Shown: positions 1 to 8,616, numbered from the stretch's first letter. The stretch: 53,958 nucleotides of DNA from CAZEDU01 sp964511185 (GCA_964511185.1 CAZEDU010000019.1:1-53958), one strand, 5' to 3'. The notes: generated by a model from the sequence alone, not told the origin. Program-made: numbers and translations.

Positions 1-25
1 TGAACTTCAGCGCGGAGACGGCCAA

Positions 26-64
26 GTCGACCTCTGCAATCTCGGGTGTGCAGAGATTGTCGAC
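26..64. repeat. Imperfect inverted repeat (hairpin)
   Basis: GTCGAC plus CTCTGCA (26-38) can pair with TGCAGAG, an ATT bulge and GTCGAC (49-64) around a 10-nt loop. It lies 23 bp beyond the stop codon of the minus-strand lipoprotein gene, so it could be a transcript-end hairpin. No T-tract follows on either strand, so it is not a standard intrinsic terminator. Nothing else is recognisable in 1-87. Confidence 0.35.
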
Positions 65-87
65 TCAGGACATCAATTGGTTGCGAC

Positions 88-669
88 TTATGGCGTGCCG
101 CCGGCGTCCCCGGGGCCGCTGGCCGCAGCCGACAGGTAGAGGAAGGACGGGTTGAGGCGAAGGATGCCGTCGACGTAGCCGGCGGCGTACGGCGCGCCGC
201 TGAGCCGTTCGACCGCGATGGGATGCTCGGAGCGCAGGCCCCAGGTGGACAAGAGCGAGCGGGCCACCAGCTCGGCCGCCTCTTGCTCCGACAGGCCCTG
301 AAGGCTGTCACGCCGCTCGTCGGACCACTCGGCGCGGTCGACCAGGACCGACAGCGTCGCGTCGGCGGGCGCTTGGAGCAGGTCCGCGCGCGGGTCGATG
401 CCGGGCGCCGCGACCATCTCGCCGTTCACGAAGATGGGAAAGAGGACGGGGCCCTTGGCCGCCCGCGCGGCCTGGGTCAGCGAGCTCCGGGCGATCTCCC
501 GAAAGAGGTCTTGCCGGGCGCCCGGGGACTCGAGCTCGAGCAGCTCGGGCGAGCCGGTGAGGGCCTGGCCCGCGGACACCGTGGAGCGTTGGAGCGTTTG
601 GCCCTGACCGCAAGCGACCAGCGCGACCGCGGCACAAGCGATGAGGAGTCTGGCAGCCGTTGAGCGCAT
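88..669 (-). CDS. Putative lipoprotein of unknown function
   Basis: This is a 193-residue protein. It starts MRSTAARLL, then a hydrophobic stretch ending in a lipobox (LVAC followed by GQG), so it should be exported and lipid-anchored. The mature part is a mixed alpha/beta sequence with no catalytic motif that I recognise. The ATG at 669 is chosen because it puts the signal peptide exactly at the N-terminus, although the frame stays open further upstream. It is divergent from the RNA methyltransferase gene at 727, with about 57 bp between the starts. Coding is supported by the signal and by normal codon bias; no function is assigned. Confidence 0.75.
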   Translation of the reverse strand: MRSTAARLLIACAAVALVACGQGQTLQRSTVSAGQALTGSPELLELESPGARQDLFREIARSSLTQAARAAKGPVLFPIFVNGEMVAAPGIDPRADLLQAPADATLSVLVDRAEWSDERRDSLQGLSEQEAAELVARSLLSTWGLRSEHPIAVERLSGAPYAAGYVDGILRLNPSFLYLSAAASGPGDAGGTP

Positions 670-726
670 GTCCGTGGCTCTCACTATAGCGGCAGGTGGG
701 TCGAGCGGGCCAATATTGCCACCGCC

Positions 727-1464
727 ATGTCGCCCCTGCACGGCAACTTGAGGCTGATCTGCCACCAGCTTCGTTCTCCCGAGAACTTGGGCGCGCTCGC
801 GCGGGTGATGGCGAACTTCGGGTTGGATCAGCTGATCCTCTCGGAGCCCGTCACGCACCGGTTCCTCGAGGCGGAGAAGTTGGCGGTCGGCGCCGAGCAC
901 GTGCTCTCCCAAGTGGCGGTCGCGAAAACGCTGCCGGAAGCGCTTTCGTCCGTGACGTACGCCTGCGGCACCTCTTCACGGGTGGACATCAAGGGGCGGG
1001 AGGTGCTCACCCCGGAGGTGGCGATGGCGCGGCTCGCGGAGGCGGCGCGGCGGGGACCGGTGGCGCTGGTGCTCGGCGGCGAGAAGCGGGGGCTGTCGGA
1101 CGACGAGCTGTCGTTCTGCCACGACATCACGCGCATCCCGACGCGCGACCCGCAGCCGTCGATGAACGTCTCGCACGCCGCGGCGGTGCTGCTGTACTTG
1201 GCGAGCGTGGAGCGGGCGAGCGTGGAGCGGGCGAGCGTGGAGCAGTCCGCCGGCGCGCCCCAGCCGCCGTCGGTGCGGCTCGAGACGCTCCAGGCCTTGG
1301 AGGGGAAGCTGCAGGCGCTGCTCGAGCGCGCGGGCTTTCTCAACCCGCAGGCGCCTCAAAGAGCGCTGCGAGAGCTGATGCGCAGCCTGGAGCGCGTCCA
1401 ACTCTCGCAGCGTGAAGCGGAGATGTGGACGTCGGTCGCCCAGCACCTCTCGCGAATGGACTGA
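727..1464 (+). CDS. TrmH/SpoU-family RNA 2'-O-methyltransferase (TrmJ-like)
   Basis: This 245-residue SPOUT-class methyltransferase is expected to transfer a methyl group from S-adenosylmethionine to a ribose 2'-OH in tRNA or rRNA. The three family motifs are visible: PENLGALARVMANFG (about 18-32), LVLGGEKRGLS (about 114-124) and IPTRDPQPSMNVSHAAAVLLY, quoted here as IPTRDPQPSMNVSHAA (about 138), which forms the trefoil knot and SAM pocket. The N-terminal location of the SPOUT domain and a helical C-terminal tail resemble TrmJ rather than RlmB. Immediately after the knot a 15-bp unit is repeated three times (1201-1245), giving the residues ASVER-ASVER-ASVEQ. The exact target nucleotide cannot be told from sequence. 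Confidence 0.88.
   Translation: MSPLHGNLRLICHQLRSPENLGALARVMANFGLDQLILSEPVTHRFLEAEKLAVGAEHVLSQVAVAKTLPEALSSVTYACGTSSRVDIKGREVLTPEVAMARLAEAARRGPVALVLGGEKRGLSDDELSFCHDITRIPTRDPQPSMNVSHAAAVLLYLASVERASVERASVEQSAGAPQPPSVRLETLQALEGKLQALLERAGFLNPQAPQRALRELMRSLERVQLSQREAEMWTSVAQHLSRMD
1201..1245 (+). repeat. 15-bp tandem repeat, three copies, inside the methyltransferase gene
   Basis: The unit GCGAGCGTGGAGCGG occurs twice exactly and a third time with one change (GAGCAG at its end). It is in frame and encodes ASVER/ASVER/ASVEQ at the junction between the SPOUT domain and the C-terminal helices. It looks like a slippage-prone linker that varies in length without breaking the frame. Confidence 0.9.
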
Positions 1465-1466
1465 AG

Positions 1467-1769
1467 CTACGCCGCGGGGGCGGCGGCGGGCGCGGCCTCG
1501 GCGGCCTCACCCTTCTTGTACTTCTCGGCCCAGTGCTGCTCGCACAGACCGCTCTTCAGGACCTTCTTGCGGCACTCGGCCTTCGAGCAGATGCGGTAGC
1601 GCGCGTGGGGCAGCTCGCCCTGACGCCACTTCTTGAAGTGGAAGTAGCAGTAGCTCTTCGCGCGGTACGGGCGCTTGCAGCCGTCGACCGAGCACTTCTT
1701 CTCGCCCCCGCCCTTGGCCCGGCGCGGCCACTTCTTGAGGGACTTCGTCTTCTTTGCGGCGTCCGCCAC
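1467..1769 (-). CDS. Small basic Cys/His-rich protein, probable zinc binder
   Basis: This 100-residue protein has a Lys-rich N-terminus (MADAAKKTKSLKKWPRR) and two similar Cys/His clusters: C-x4-C...C-x2-H near 27-45 and C-x4-C...C-x2-H near 61-79, followed by an Ala/Glu/Pro tail. The paired clusters suggest two small zinc knuckles that might bind nucleic acid. The start is a GTG at 1769, supported by the preceding ribosome-binding site AAGGAG about 8 bp upstream. It is convergent with the methyltransferase gene, whose stop lies 2 bp away. I do not recognise a named family. The Lys-rich tail and zinc-like clusters make RNA or DNA binding the best guess. Confidence 0.75.
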   Translation of the reverse strand: MADAAKKTKSLKKWPRRAKGGGEKKCSVDGCKRPYRAKSYCYFHFKKWRQGELPHARYRICSKAECRKKVLKSGLCEQHWAEKYKKGEAAEAAPAAAPAA

Positions 1770-1807
1770 GGTGCTGCTCCTTGAGGAAAATCGCTTGGAA
1801 AGGCGGG

Positions 1808-2878
1808 CTACCTAGCGCACCCGGGGCGATCTCCGCAAGCAACAGCCCGTGCTTCCTTGAGCTTGAGCGACAGGCGAAGCGGCCGGCCGTTCCGCCGAAC
1901 CTCGAGCGAGGCGGTGCGCCCCGGCGTCGACGAGGCGACCTGCGACATGAGCTTGCGCGCGTGGTGGATGCGTTGGCCGTCGAGGGCGATCACCACGTCG
2001 CCCGGCTTCAACCCCGCCGCGGCGCCGGGGCCTTCGGGGTCGACCTCGACCACGAGCGGGCCGCGGTCGACCTCGGGCCCCAACAGGCGGGCCACGTCCG
2101 GCGCCACGTCCTCGATGTGCGCGCCCAGCCACGGCCGCCGCACCGTGCCGTAGGCCTTCAAGGCCGGAAGCACCGGCTTGACCCAGTCGATGGGGACCGC
2201 GAAGCCGATCCCCTGGCCCGCGGTGTTGACGGCGTTCGCCATCGCCACCACCTCGCCCTGGGCGTTGAGCACCGGACCACCGGAGCTGCCCGGGTTGATG
2301 GACGCGTCCGTCTGCAGGTAGTCGAGCCAGTTGGTGCGCCCGCTCGGGGCGATGTCGCCGCGGCCCTTGTGGCTCACCACGCCGACCGTGACGGTGTGCC
2401 CCAGCCCGAACGGGTTGCCGATGACGATGATCCAGTCGGCGATCTCCACCGAGTCGGCGCTGGCCAGCTTGAGGACAGGCAGCGGCCGCGGCGTCTCGAT
2501 TTTGAGCAGCGCGACGTCGGTGTCGGCGTCCTGGCCGACGACACGTGCCTCGACCTCGAGCGGCTCCTCGCCCTCGAGCCGCACGAGGACCTCCGCCGCG
2601 TCCTCGACCACGTGCGACGCGGTCAGAATCCAGCCGTCCGGATGGACGACGAAGCCCGCGCCCAGCCCCTTCTGCGGCTCGGGGCCGTCGGGCTCGAGGA
2701 AGGGCTCGGTGGTGATGGAGACCACCGCGGGGAGGGCGCGCTCGGCGACGCGCGCCAGCAGGGAGCGCTCCTTGCGAATCTGCGCGGAGGCGCCTTCGGT
2801 CCAGAAGGGCTCGGGCGGTTTGGCCGACGCGGCGATGCCCGCGGGCACGACGAGTGCGACGAGCGCGACGATGCGCAT
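1808..2878 (-). CDS. HtrA/DegP-like trypsin-fold serine protease with one PDZ domain
   Basis: This 356-residue protein begins with a signal peptide (MRIVALVALVVPAG to about residue 19), so it acts in the periplasm or envelope. The S1C protease domain covers about 40-240 with the triad His89 (TASHVV), Asp121 (DTDVALL) and Ser199 (NPGSSGGP). One PDZ domain follows at about 250-340 (PGAAAGLKPGDVVIALDG). HtrA proteases degrade or chaperone misfolded envelope proteins. With one PDZ it resembles DegS in architecture but has a cleavable-type signal. The short Cys-containing tail after the PDZ is unusual. It is followed downstream by the small Cys/Lys protein on the same strand. Confidence 0.93.
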   Translation of the reverse strand: MRIVALVALVVPAGIAASAKPPEPFWTEGASAQIRKERSLLARVAERALPAVVSITTEPFLEPDGPEPQKGLGAGFVVHPDGWILTASHVVEDAAEVLVRLEGEEPLEVEARVVGQDADTDVALLKIETPRPLPVLKLASADSVEIADWIIVIGNPFGLGHTVTVGVVSHKGRGDIAPSGRTNWLDYLQTDASINPGSSGGPVLNAQGEVVAMANAVNTAGQGIGFAVPIDWVKPVLPALKAYGTVRRPWLGAHIEDVAPDVARLLGPEVDRGPLVVEVDPEGPGAAAGLKPGDVVIALDGQRIHHARKLMSQVASSTPGRTASLEVRRNGRPLRLSLKLKEARAVACGDRPGCAR

Positions 2879-2972
2879 GACCCCAACCCTCCCACCCCAC
2901 CCACGAAACAGCGGAAACAGCGGCTGGGCTGCAACGTAGGAACGGCGCTCGGGGGACGGAAGGGGAGAGCTT

Positions 2973-3392
2973 CTACCGACCGGCGTCCGCGTCGGCCGGG
3001 GTTCCAGCGTCGGACAGTGAATGGTTGCGAATCACCACCTGCTGCATCAGCGCGCGGGTCGGCTCGTCGAGCGGCTGGATCGCCTTGCGCACCAGGTCGA
3101 CCGAGAAGCGGTAGGTGCTCTCGCCGCCGGTGTTGCAGCGCACCTCGAGCGTGCCGGCGAACGAGGAGACCAGCCTCGGCTGGCAGGTGGGCGGCGCGCT
3201 GCCGCTGCGCTGGTTGAGCTCGTCGGCCACGGACCAGTGGGCGCCGGGCGGCTTGGCCATCAGCAGCTCGACCGACTTGCGAAGGTCGGACTCGTCGTAC
3301 CGGCGCTGCAGGAGCACGAGCGTGAAGACCAGGAACGCGATCATCAGCGCGCCGACGATCCACTTGGCGCGCATCTCTTTCACGAGCGACAC
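2973..3392 (-). CDS. Single-pass membrane protein of unknown function
   Basis: About 139 residues. A short basic N-terminus (KEMRAKW) precedes one transmembrane helix (IVGALMIAFLVFTLVLL), then a soluble domain with a Cys pair (PTCQP and VRCNT) and an Asp/Ala-rich tail. The topology suggests an N-in anchor with a periplasmic domain. A GTG at 3392 gives the longest form; an ATG at 3374 (MRAKWIV), preceded by GAAAGAG, is an equally good start and would trim six residues. It lies 9 bp downstream of the small membrane protein 3402-3686, so the two are probably one transcript. No family recognised. Confidence 0.65.
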   Translation of the reverse strand: MSLVKEMRAKWIVGALMIAFLVFTLVLLQRRYDESDLRKSVELLMAKPPGAHWSVADELNQRSGSAPPTCQPRLVSSFAGTLEVRCNTGGESTYRFSVDLVRKAIQPLDEPTRALMQQVVIRNHSLSDAGTPADADAGR

Positions 3393-3401
3393 GGGCCGCG
3401 T

Positions 3402-3686
3402 TTACGGCTCTCCGGCCCGCTTCGCAATCAGCTTGTTGAGCGCGTCGCGATCTTCGGGCGTGTGGTGCTCGGTCGGCAGCCGCTCCTTGCCGAGCGAGTC
3501 CTTCGCGCGCGAGAACGTGTCGCCCACCTTGTCCTTGAGCTGGTCGAGCTTCGACGGGCTCACCTTGCGCTTCCAGAAGCGCTGCCCGTGCTCGAGCGGG
3601 GTGCGGCCATCGATTTCGAACGTCGCGAGGAACACGCCCAGGCCAACGGCGAGCACGGTCCAGATCAGAAAACGAAGGGTTCGCAT
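3402..3686 (-). CDS. Small membrane-anchored protein of unknown function
   Basis: This 94-residue protein begins MRTLRFLIWTVLAVGLGVFL, a signal anchor or uncleaved signal, followed by a charged, Lys-rich helical segment (KLDQLKDKVGDTFSRAKDSL). The ATG at 3686 is preferred over a longer start at 3710 because it places the hydrophobic segment at the very N-terminus and has TAGGA upstream. It pairs with the next minus-strand gene (2973-3392), another single-pass membrane protein. The upstream region (3687-3757) is shared divergently with the CFI-box protein gene. Confidence 0.65.
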   Translation of the reverse strand: MRTLRFLIWTVLAVGLGVFLATFEIDGRTPLEHGQRFWKRKVSPSKLDQLKDKVGDTFSRAKDSLGKERLPTEHHTPEDRDALNKLIAKRAGEP

Positions 3687-3757
3687 GGAGCGAATCCTAC
3701 ATTGGCGCACTCCAGGTGCGAAATTTCGCCCCTGGGCTGCTATCTGCTGGGAGCTCC

Positions 3758-4756
3758 ATGGTTTCTTCCGTCTCCGACTGGCAGTCGCTCCGCACCGACG
3801 TGGGCGCGTTCCNNNNNNNNNNCCTGGCCGAGCTGCCCGAGGCGCCGCTCTCGCCGGGGCTCGATCCCAAGGAGCGGGAGCGGCTCGAAGTCATGGTGGC
3901 GCGCGGCGAGGCGCTCCTCGACCGGCGCGCTCGGCCAGCGTCCGAGGACGACGCGCAGGACCGGGCGGTGCGCGAGGTGGCGCACGGCGAGCTGCTCTAC
4001 CTTCGGCAGCTGCTCGATGGCCGCTGGGCGCAGGCCGACAACACGCTCGAGCAGGCCAAGGCGCGGTGGGCGGACGCGGTGGCGCAGGCGCCGCTCTGGC
4101 GCAAGCTCACCGGCGCCTCCTTCCCGGTCTTCGACGAAGCGTCGGGGCAGTCGCGCTACGACCCCGACGTCGCGCCGGTGGTGGCGCTGACGCTGGCGTG
4201 CCCGTTCTGCGGCCGCCCCAGCCGCTACGACTGGAGCGCCACGCAGGTGAGCGCCGCGCTGGCGTGTCCGTATTGCGCCAAGGTGTTTCGCGCGCACGTG
4301 GGAAAGGTGCGCGAGGTCCGGCAGTCGGCGGCGGGGCGGGTCGAGGTGTTCTTCGAGCAGTTGGACCTGCAGCTGGCGCGCGTCGAGCTGACGCCGCCGT
4401 CGAAGCAGGCGCTCTCGCTGGTGGCCGGCGACGTGGTGACGTTCTTCTACCCAGAGGTCGGCGGGCTGCGCGCGGTGCAAAACCTGTCGAGCGGCTCGGC
4501 CTTGAAGATCTCGCGAAGCGGCCCCTGCTTCCTGGTCACCGCCGTCTATGGCCCCCACGCCGCCGAGCTCGACGCGTTCCGCGCGTTTCGCGACCAGGTG
4601 CTGCGCCCACGCCGCCTGGGCCGCCTCGCCGAGCGCGCGTACGACCGCGTGGGGCCGTACCTGGCGCGGGCGGTGGCGCGCTCGCGCCTGGCCCGCCGCG
4701 CCGCGCGCGCCGTCACCGACCCGCTCCATCGCGCGCTCGTCCGAAGAGGCCTTTGA
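3758..4756 (+). CDS. Zinc-ribbon protein with C-terminal CFI-box domain (interrupted by an assembly gap)
   Basis: About 332 residues including an unknown stretch. Two CPxC pairs, CPFCGRPSRY (about 149) and CPYCAKVF (about 170), form a probable zinc ribbon. The C-terminal third starts CFLVTAVYGPHAAEL and continues with the FRxFRDQVLRPRRLGR pattern typical of the CFI-box C-terminal domain, whose function is not established. The start ATG at 3758 follows GGGAG. Ten Ns at 3813-3822, after residue 18, replace real sequence; the frame is the same on both sides, but the true number of missing residues is unknown. The gene is followed 33 bp later by the TlpA-like gene. Confidence 0.75.
   Translation: MVSSVSDWQSLRTDVGAFXXXXLAELPEAPLSPGLDPKERERLEVMVARGEALLDRRARPASEDDAQDRAVREVAHGELLYLRQLLDGRWAQADNTLEQAKARWADAVAQAPLWRKLTGASFPVFDEASGQSRYDPDVAPVVALTLACPFCGRPSRYDWSATQVSAALACPYCAKVFRAHVGKVREVRQSAAGRVEVFFEQLDLQLARVELTPPSKQALSLVAGDVVTFFYPEVGGLRAVQNLSSGSALKISRSGPCFLVTAVYGPHAAELDAFRAFRDQVLRPRRLGRLAERAYDRVGPYLARAVARSRLARRAARAVTDPLHRALVRRGL
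3813..3822. other. Assembly gap (10 N)
   Basis: Ten undetermined bases inside the N-terminal coding part of the zinc-ribbon/CFI-box gene. Runs of exactly ten Ns are normally arbitrary-length gap markers, so spacing across this point should not be trusted. Confidence 0.98.
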
Positions 4757-4789
4757 CGCGGTTCAGGGGTAGAACGACCCCCAGAGCGC

Positions 4790-5332
4790 ATGGCCCGAAG
4801 CATCTTGAGTCAGATTTTGGTGGGGTTGAGCGTGGCCGGCATCCTCGCGGGCCTCGTCTACCTGGGCGTGGTCGACGCCCGGCGCAGCCGGCTGTTCGGG
4901 CGGGGCGAGGTGGCGCCGCCGTTCGAGCTGGAGCGCTACCAAGGCGGCCAGGTGAAGCTGTCGGAGCTGCGCGGCCGCGTGGTGATGCTCGACTTCTGGG
5001 CCACCTGGTGCCCGCCGTGCGTCGCCGAGATGCCCTCGCTGCTCAAGCTCGCGAAGGAGTACGAGGCGAAGGGGCTCACCTTCATCGCCGCCAGCCGGGA
5101 CGAGCCGCACGAGGCGCGGGCGGTGGTGCAGCAGTTCATCGCCCGGCGCGCGCCCGAGCTGGGGCCGTTCGTCGCGTTCGCGCCCGACCCGGTCGCGGAG
5201 CGCTACCGGGTGGCGACCTTGCCCACGCTGTACTTCATCGACCGCGAAGGCCGCATCCTCTCCTCCCACCGCGGCGCTGCGTCCGAAAGTCGACTTCGCC
5301 AGTGGATCGAGGCGGCGCTTCGTCAACCGTGA
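4790..5332 (+). CDS. TlpA/ResA-like membrane-anchored thiol-disulfide oxidoreductase
   Basis: This 180-residue protein has an N-terminal membrane anchor (about 8-28, ILVGLSVAGILAGLVYLGVV) and a thioredoxin fold from about 40. The active site is WCPPC in the context DFWATWCPPCVAEMPSLL (about 69-86), with the cis-proline in ATLPTLYFIDREG. WCPPC and the anchor place it with the TlpA/ResA/CcmG group, periplasmic reductants used for example in cytochrome c maturation. No cytochrome maturation genes lie nearby, so the partner is unknown. The gene is 33 bp downstream of the CFI-box gene and 33 bp upstream of the histidine kinase gene. Confidence 0.92.
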   Translation: MARSILSQILVGLSVAGILAGLVYLGVVDARRSRLFGRGEVAPPFELERYQGGQVKLSELRGRVVMLDFWATWCPPCVAEMPSLLKLAKEYEAKGLTFIAASRDEPHEARAVVQQFIARRAPELGPFVAFAPDPVAERYRVATLPTLYFIDREGRILSSHRGAASESRLRQWIEAALRQP

Positions 5333-5365
5333 ACAATCCGGGGAATTCGGGTTGCGTGATGAACA

Positions 5366-6919
5366 GTGGTGCGTACAGTCGTCGGGGTGGAGAGCCGGCC
5401 GCGCATACTGCTCGTCGAGGATTCGGCGGATGACGCCGAGCTGATCTGCCGGCAGCTCAAGCGCAGCGGGCTCGACGCCGACGTGACGCGCATCAAGACG
5501 GCCGACGAGTTCCGGCGGGCGCTGACGAGCGAGGCGTGGGACCTGGTGCTGTCGGACTACTCGCTCCCGCGCTTCTCGGCGCCGGACGCGCTGCGGCTGA
5601 TGCAGGAGCTGGGGTTCGACCTGCCGTTCATCATCGTCTCCGGGAGCGTGGGCGAAGAGGTCGCGGTGCGCGCGATGAAGGCGGGGGCGCACGACTTCTT
5701 CGCCAAGAGCAACCTGCTGCGGCTCGCGCAGGCGATCGAGCGGGAGATCCGCGAGGCGAGCGTACGGCGCCAGCGGCGGGTGGCGGAGGAAGAGCTCCGG
5801 CGCGCCGAAGAGCGCTTCCGCCTGATGATCGAGAGCGTGCGGGACCACGCCATCTTCATGGTGGACCCCGAAGGCAACGTGGCGAGCTGGAACCAGGGCG
5901 CGAGCCGCATCACCGGCTACCAGGAGGACGAGATCCTCGGCCAGCCGCTCGCGCGGTTCTACCTGCCCGAGGAGTCGGCGCGGGCGGCCGAGCACCTGCG
6001 CGAGGCGGCGGCCTACGGCGGCCACCGCACCGAAGGTTTTCGTTTGAGGAAGGACGGCACCCGCTTCTGGGCGGAGTCGACGCTCCACCCGATTCGCGAG
6101 GCGGGCGTGCTGCTCGGCTACTCGACCATCATCCGCGACTCGAGCGAGCGCAAACAGTTCCTCGACGACCTGCGCGAGGCGGTCCGCGCGCGCGACGAGT
6201 TCATGTCGATCGCCTCTCACGAGCTGCGCACGCCGCTCACCTCGCTGCAGCTGCAGATCGAAAACCTCAAGCGGGCGGCGTCGAAGCTGGGGTCGCTGCC
6301 GCAGGTGGCCAAGGACGTGGGCTCGCGGGTCGAGGTGATCGCCCGGCAGTCGCGCCGGCTCACCGGGCTCATCAACAGCATGCTCGACGTGAACCGAATT
6401 ACGTCCGGGCGGGTGGTGCTCACGCGCGAGTCGTTCGACCTGTGCGAGCTGGTGCGCGACATCGTGGAGCGCGCGCAGGACAGCATCCGCCTCTCGGGCT
6501 GCGCCTTGAAGATGGCGATCGACGGGCAGCTCGTCGGCTCGTGGGACCGCGCGCGCATCGAGGCGGCGATCTCCAACCTCCTCTCGAACGCCATCAAGTA
6601 CGGGGCGCGCAAGCCGGTGGAGCTGTCGGCCAAGCGCGCGGGCGACCGGGTGCGCGTGGTGGTGCGCGACCAGGGCATCGGCATCCCCGCGTCGGAGCAG
6701 GCCCGCATCTTCCGCAGGTTCGAGCGGGCGGTGCCCGAGAAGCACTACGGCGGCTTCGGCCTGGGGCTGTGGCTGGCGCGCCAGGCGGTCGAGGCCCACG
6801 GCGGATCCATCTCGGTGGAGAGCCGGGAAGGGAAAGGGTCGACCTTCACCATCGACCTGCCGATGCTGCCGCCCCCCGCGGAGGCCACGACGCAGCCCGC
6901 GGTCGACGTGGTCAATTAA
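5366..6919 (+). CDS. Hybrid sensor kinase: receiver-PAS-HisKA-HATPase
   Basis: 517 residues with no membrane segment, so cytoplasmic. An N-terminal receiver domain (about 12-125) has the acidic pocket EDSADD and phosphoacceptor Asp64 (VLSDYSLPRF). A coiled linker leads to a PAS domain (about 145-270). The dimerisation/phosphoacceptor motif is ASHELRTPL with His285, and the ATPase has an N box (NLLSNAIKYG), a G1 box (DQGIGIP), an F box (FRRFERA) and a G2 box (GGFGLGLWLA). The receiver-first order suggests that phosphorylation from another kinase modulates this one. The GTG at 5366 is taken as start; GTG at 5387 is an alternative that would remove only seven residues. It converges on the OmpA gene with overlapping stop codons. 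Confidence 0.92.
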   Translation: MVRTVVGVESRPRILLVEDSADDAELICRQLKRSGLDADVTRIKTADEFRRALTSEAWDLVLSDYSLPRFSAPDALRLMQELGFDLPFIIVSGSVGEEVAVRAMKAGAHDFFAKSNLLRLAQAIEREIREASVRRQRRVAEEELRRAEERFRLMIESVRDHAIFMVDPEGNVASWNQGASRITGYQEDEILGQPLARFYLPEESARAAEHLREAAAYGGHRTEGFRLRKDGTRFWAESTLHPIREAGVLLGYSTIIRDSSERKQFLDDLREAVRARDEFMSIASHELRTPLTSLQLQIENLKRAASKLGSLPQVAKDVGSRVEVIARQSRRLTGLINSMLDVNRITSGRVVLTRESFDLCELVRDIVERAQDSIRLSGCALKMAIDGQLVGSWDRARIEAAISNLLSNAIKYGARKPVELSAKRAGDRVRVVVRDQGIGIPASEQARIFRRFERAVPEKHYGGFGLGLWLARQAVEAHGGSISVESREGKGSTFTIDLPMLPPPAEATTQPAVDVVN

Positions 6920-8616
6920 GGCGACTTCTTTTCGGCCGGCTTCGCGGGCGTTTCCTTCTCGATCTGAATGTCCCGGTTGTTGCCCGTCTGGTCGGTGCCC
7001 TGAATCTTGGCGTCGCCGTCCTTCGCCTCTTCGTCCTTGAGCAGCTTGAACTCGGTGCGGCGGTTCTTCGCGCGGCCGATCGGCGTGTTGTTGTCGGCGA
7101 CCGGGCGGTCGAAGCCGTAGCCCGCGCTCTTGAGCCGCTTGCGCGAGATGCCCTTCTTCACCAGGTAGTCGACGACCGCCTTCGCGCGGCGGGCCGACAG
7201 GTCCATGTTGTAGGGGCGCGAGCCGCGGTTGTCGGTGTGGCCTTCGATGAGCACCGGGCCGACGTCCGGGTTGTCGGAGAGGACCTTGTAGACCTCGTCG
7301 AGCAGCTTGTACGACTGCGGCTGAATCGTCGCCTCGGCGGTTTCGAAGAGGATGGCGCCGCTGACGCGGATGCGGTCGGACTCGAGCACGACCTCTTCCT
7401 GCGCCGGGCAGCCCTCGTTCTCGGCGGGCCCAGGCTCGTCGGGGCACTTGTCGACGTTGTCGGGGATCTGATCGTTGTCGCGATCCGGGCAGCCGTCGTA
7501 GTCCTTCGAGCCGGGCGAGGTCGGGCAGCCGTCCTGCGCGTCGGGGATGCCGTCTTCGTCGTTGTCCGGGTCGGGGCAGCCGTCGGAGTCCTGGAAGCCG
7601 TCCTTGTCCTCGGGGTCGTCGGGGCAGGCGTCTTCGTGGTCGGCGATGCCGTCGCCGTCCCGGTCTTGGAAGTCGAAGTCGTAGCGCACGCCGAAGAGGG
7701 TGCGGAAGGTCTCGCGGCCGTAGCCGGTCTGCGTGCCCAGGCCGCGCGCGACGGCGAGCTCGGCGCCCCAGCTCTTGTAGATCTTGGTGCGGACGCCGAC
7801 GAGCAGCTCCCAGGGCGTCTTGAGCGAGTCGGCCTGGCTGAAGGTGAAGGGCGCCTCGACCGGCGTGGTCAGGTGCATTTCGGCGAGCAGCTTGTTGTGG
7901 GTGAAGCGCTTGAAGTCGGGCAGGCCGATGATGGCGCCGCCGGCCATCGCGAACTCGTTGCCCAGGTACAGGTTGATGTACTGCGCGTGGTGGGTGCGCA
8001 GCCGGTAGCCGACGTTCCCGAGCACGCGCACCGGGCCGAACGCGCGCTCGATGGCGAGCCGGGGCGCGAACATCACGCCCACGTCGCCCAGGAAGCTGCC
8101 GCCGTCGCCGGTGGGGAGCCGCACCTCGGTGATGGCCGCCAGGCCCACCGGGAAGTCCTGGGGGTCGAGGATCGCGAAGCGGGGGAGCAGACGGAAGTCG
8201 CCCAACCCGGCCGCCGCGACGTCGCGCTCGTCGACGAGCCCCAGGTCGCGCAGCTGCTGGAAGTCGCCGCGCTGGTAGACGGTGAGCGGCAGCACCGCGC
8301 CGAGCTCGATGCGCTTGTGCAGGGTGTACGAGCCGATGAGGTGCGCGTCGGTCCGGAACGAGACCAGGTCGTTGAGCTTCTCGTTGCCGAGCTTGAGCGC
8401 CAGCACGCCCACGTTGAGGTCGAAGAGCAGCGCGAAGCGGAAGCTCTTGGCGCCGCTCAGGTCGGCGCCTTCCATCGCGATGCCGCTCTCCATCGCGGCG
8501 GTCGGCTTGACCGGCACCAGATCGAAGCCGCGCTGGAACGGATCATGGGTCGCCCAGGCGACGGAGCCGAAGCAGGCCAAGCACAGCGCGGCGAGGCGAA
8601 ACCCTGAACGGATCAA
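6916..8616 (-). CDS. OmpA-family outer membrane protein with thrombospondin type 3 repeats
   Basis: About 566 residues. A signal peptide (IRSGFRLAALCLACFGSVAWA) is followed by a region of roughly 290 residues resembling a beta-barrel, then Asp-rich calcium-binding thrombospondin type 3 repeats (DRDGDGIADHEDACPD and similar units), then an OmpA/MotB peptidoglycan-binding domain (IEGHTDNRGSRPYN ... LSARRAKAVVDYL ... GYGFDRPVADN). It should anchor the outer membrane to peptidoglycan. The start is set at TTG 8616 because AGAGGG lies 7 bp upstream and it puts the signal peptide at the N-terminus; a longer frame opens at 8691 but would add an Arg-rich, non-signal leader. Confidence 0.9.
   Translation of the reverse strand: MIRSGFRLAALCLACFGSVAWATHDPFQRGFDLVPVKPTAAMESGIAMEGADLSGAKSFRFALLFDLNVGVLALKLGNEKLNDLVSFRTDAHLIGSYTLHKRIELGAVLPLTVYQRGDFQQLRDLGLVDERDVAAAGLGDFRLLPRFAILDPQDFPVGLAAITEVRLPTGDGGSFLGDVGVMFAPRLAIERAFGPVRVLGNVGYRLRTHHAQYINLYLGNEFAMAGGAIIGLPDFKRFTHNKLLAEMHLTTPVEAPFTFSQADSLKTPWELLVGVRTKIYKSWGAELAVARGLGTQTGYGRETFRTLFGVRYDFDFQDRDGDGIADHEDACPDDPEDKDGFQDSDGCPDPDNDEDGIPDAQDGCPTSPGSKDYDGCPDRDNDQIPDNVDKCPDEPGPAENEGCPAQEEVVLESDRIRVSGAILFETAEATIQPQSYKLLDEVYKVLSDNPDVGPVLIEGHTDNRGSRPYNMDLSARRAKAVVDYLVKKGISRKRLKSAGYGFDRPVADNNTPIGRAKNRRTEFKLLKDEEAKDGDAKIQGTDQTGNNRDIQIEKETPAKPAEKKSP

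Noticed and set aside
26..64. Intrinsic terminator at the left edge
   Set aside because: The hairpin is imperfect and no T-tract follows on either strand.
1201..1245. CRISPR-like or regulatory repeat
   Set aside because: The 15-bp units are contiguous, in frame and coding for a linker, with no spacers.
4763..7447. Open frame of about 890 codons antisense to the thioredoxin and kinase genes
   Set aside because: Shadow of the plus-strand genes, which contain unmistakable WCPPC and histidine-kinase motifs.
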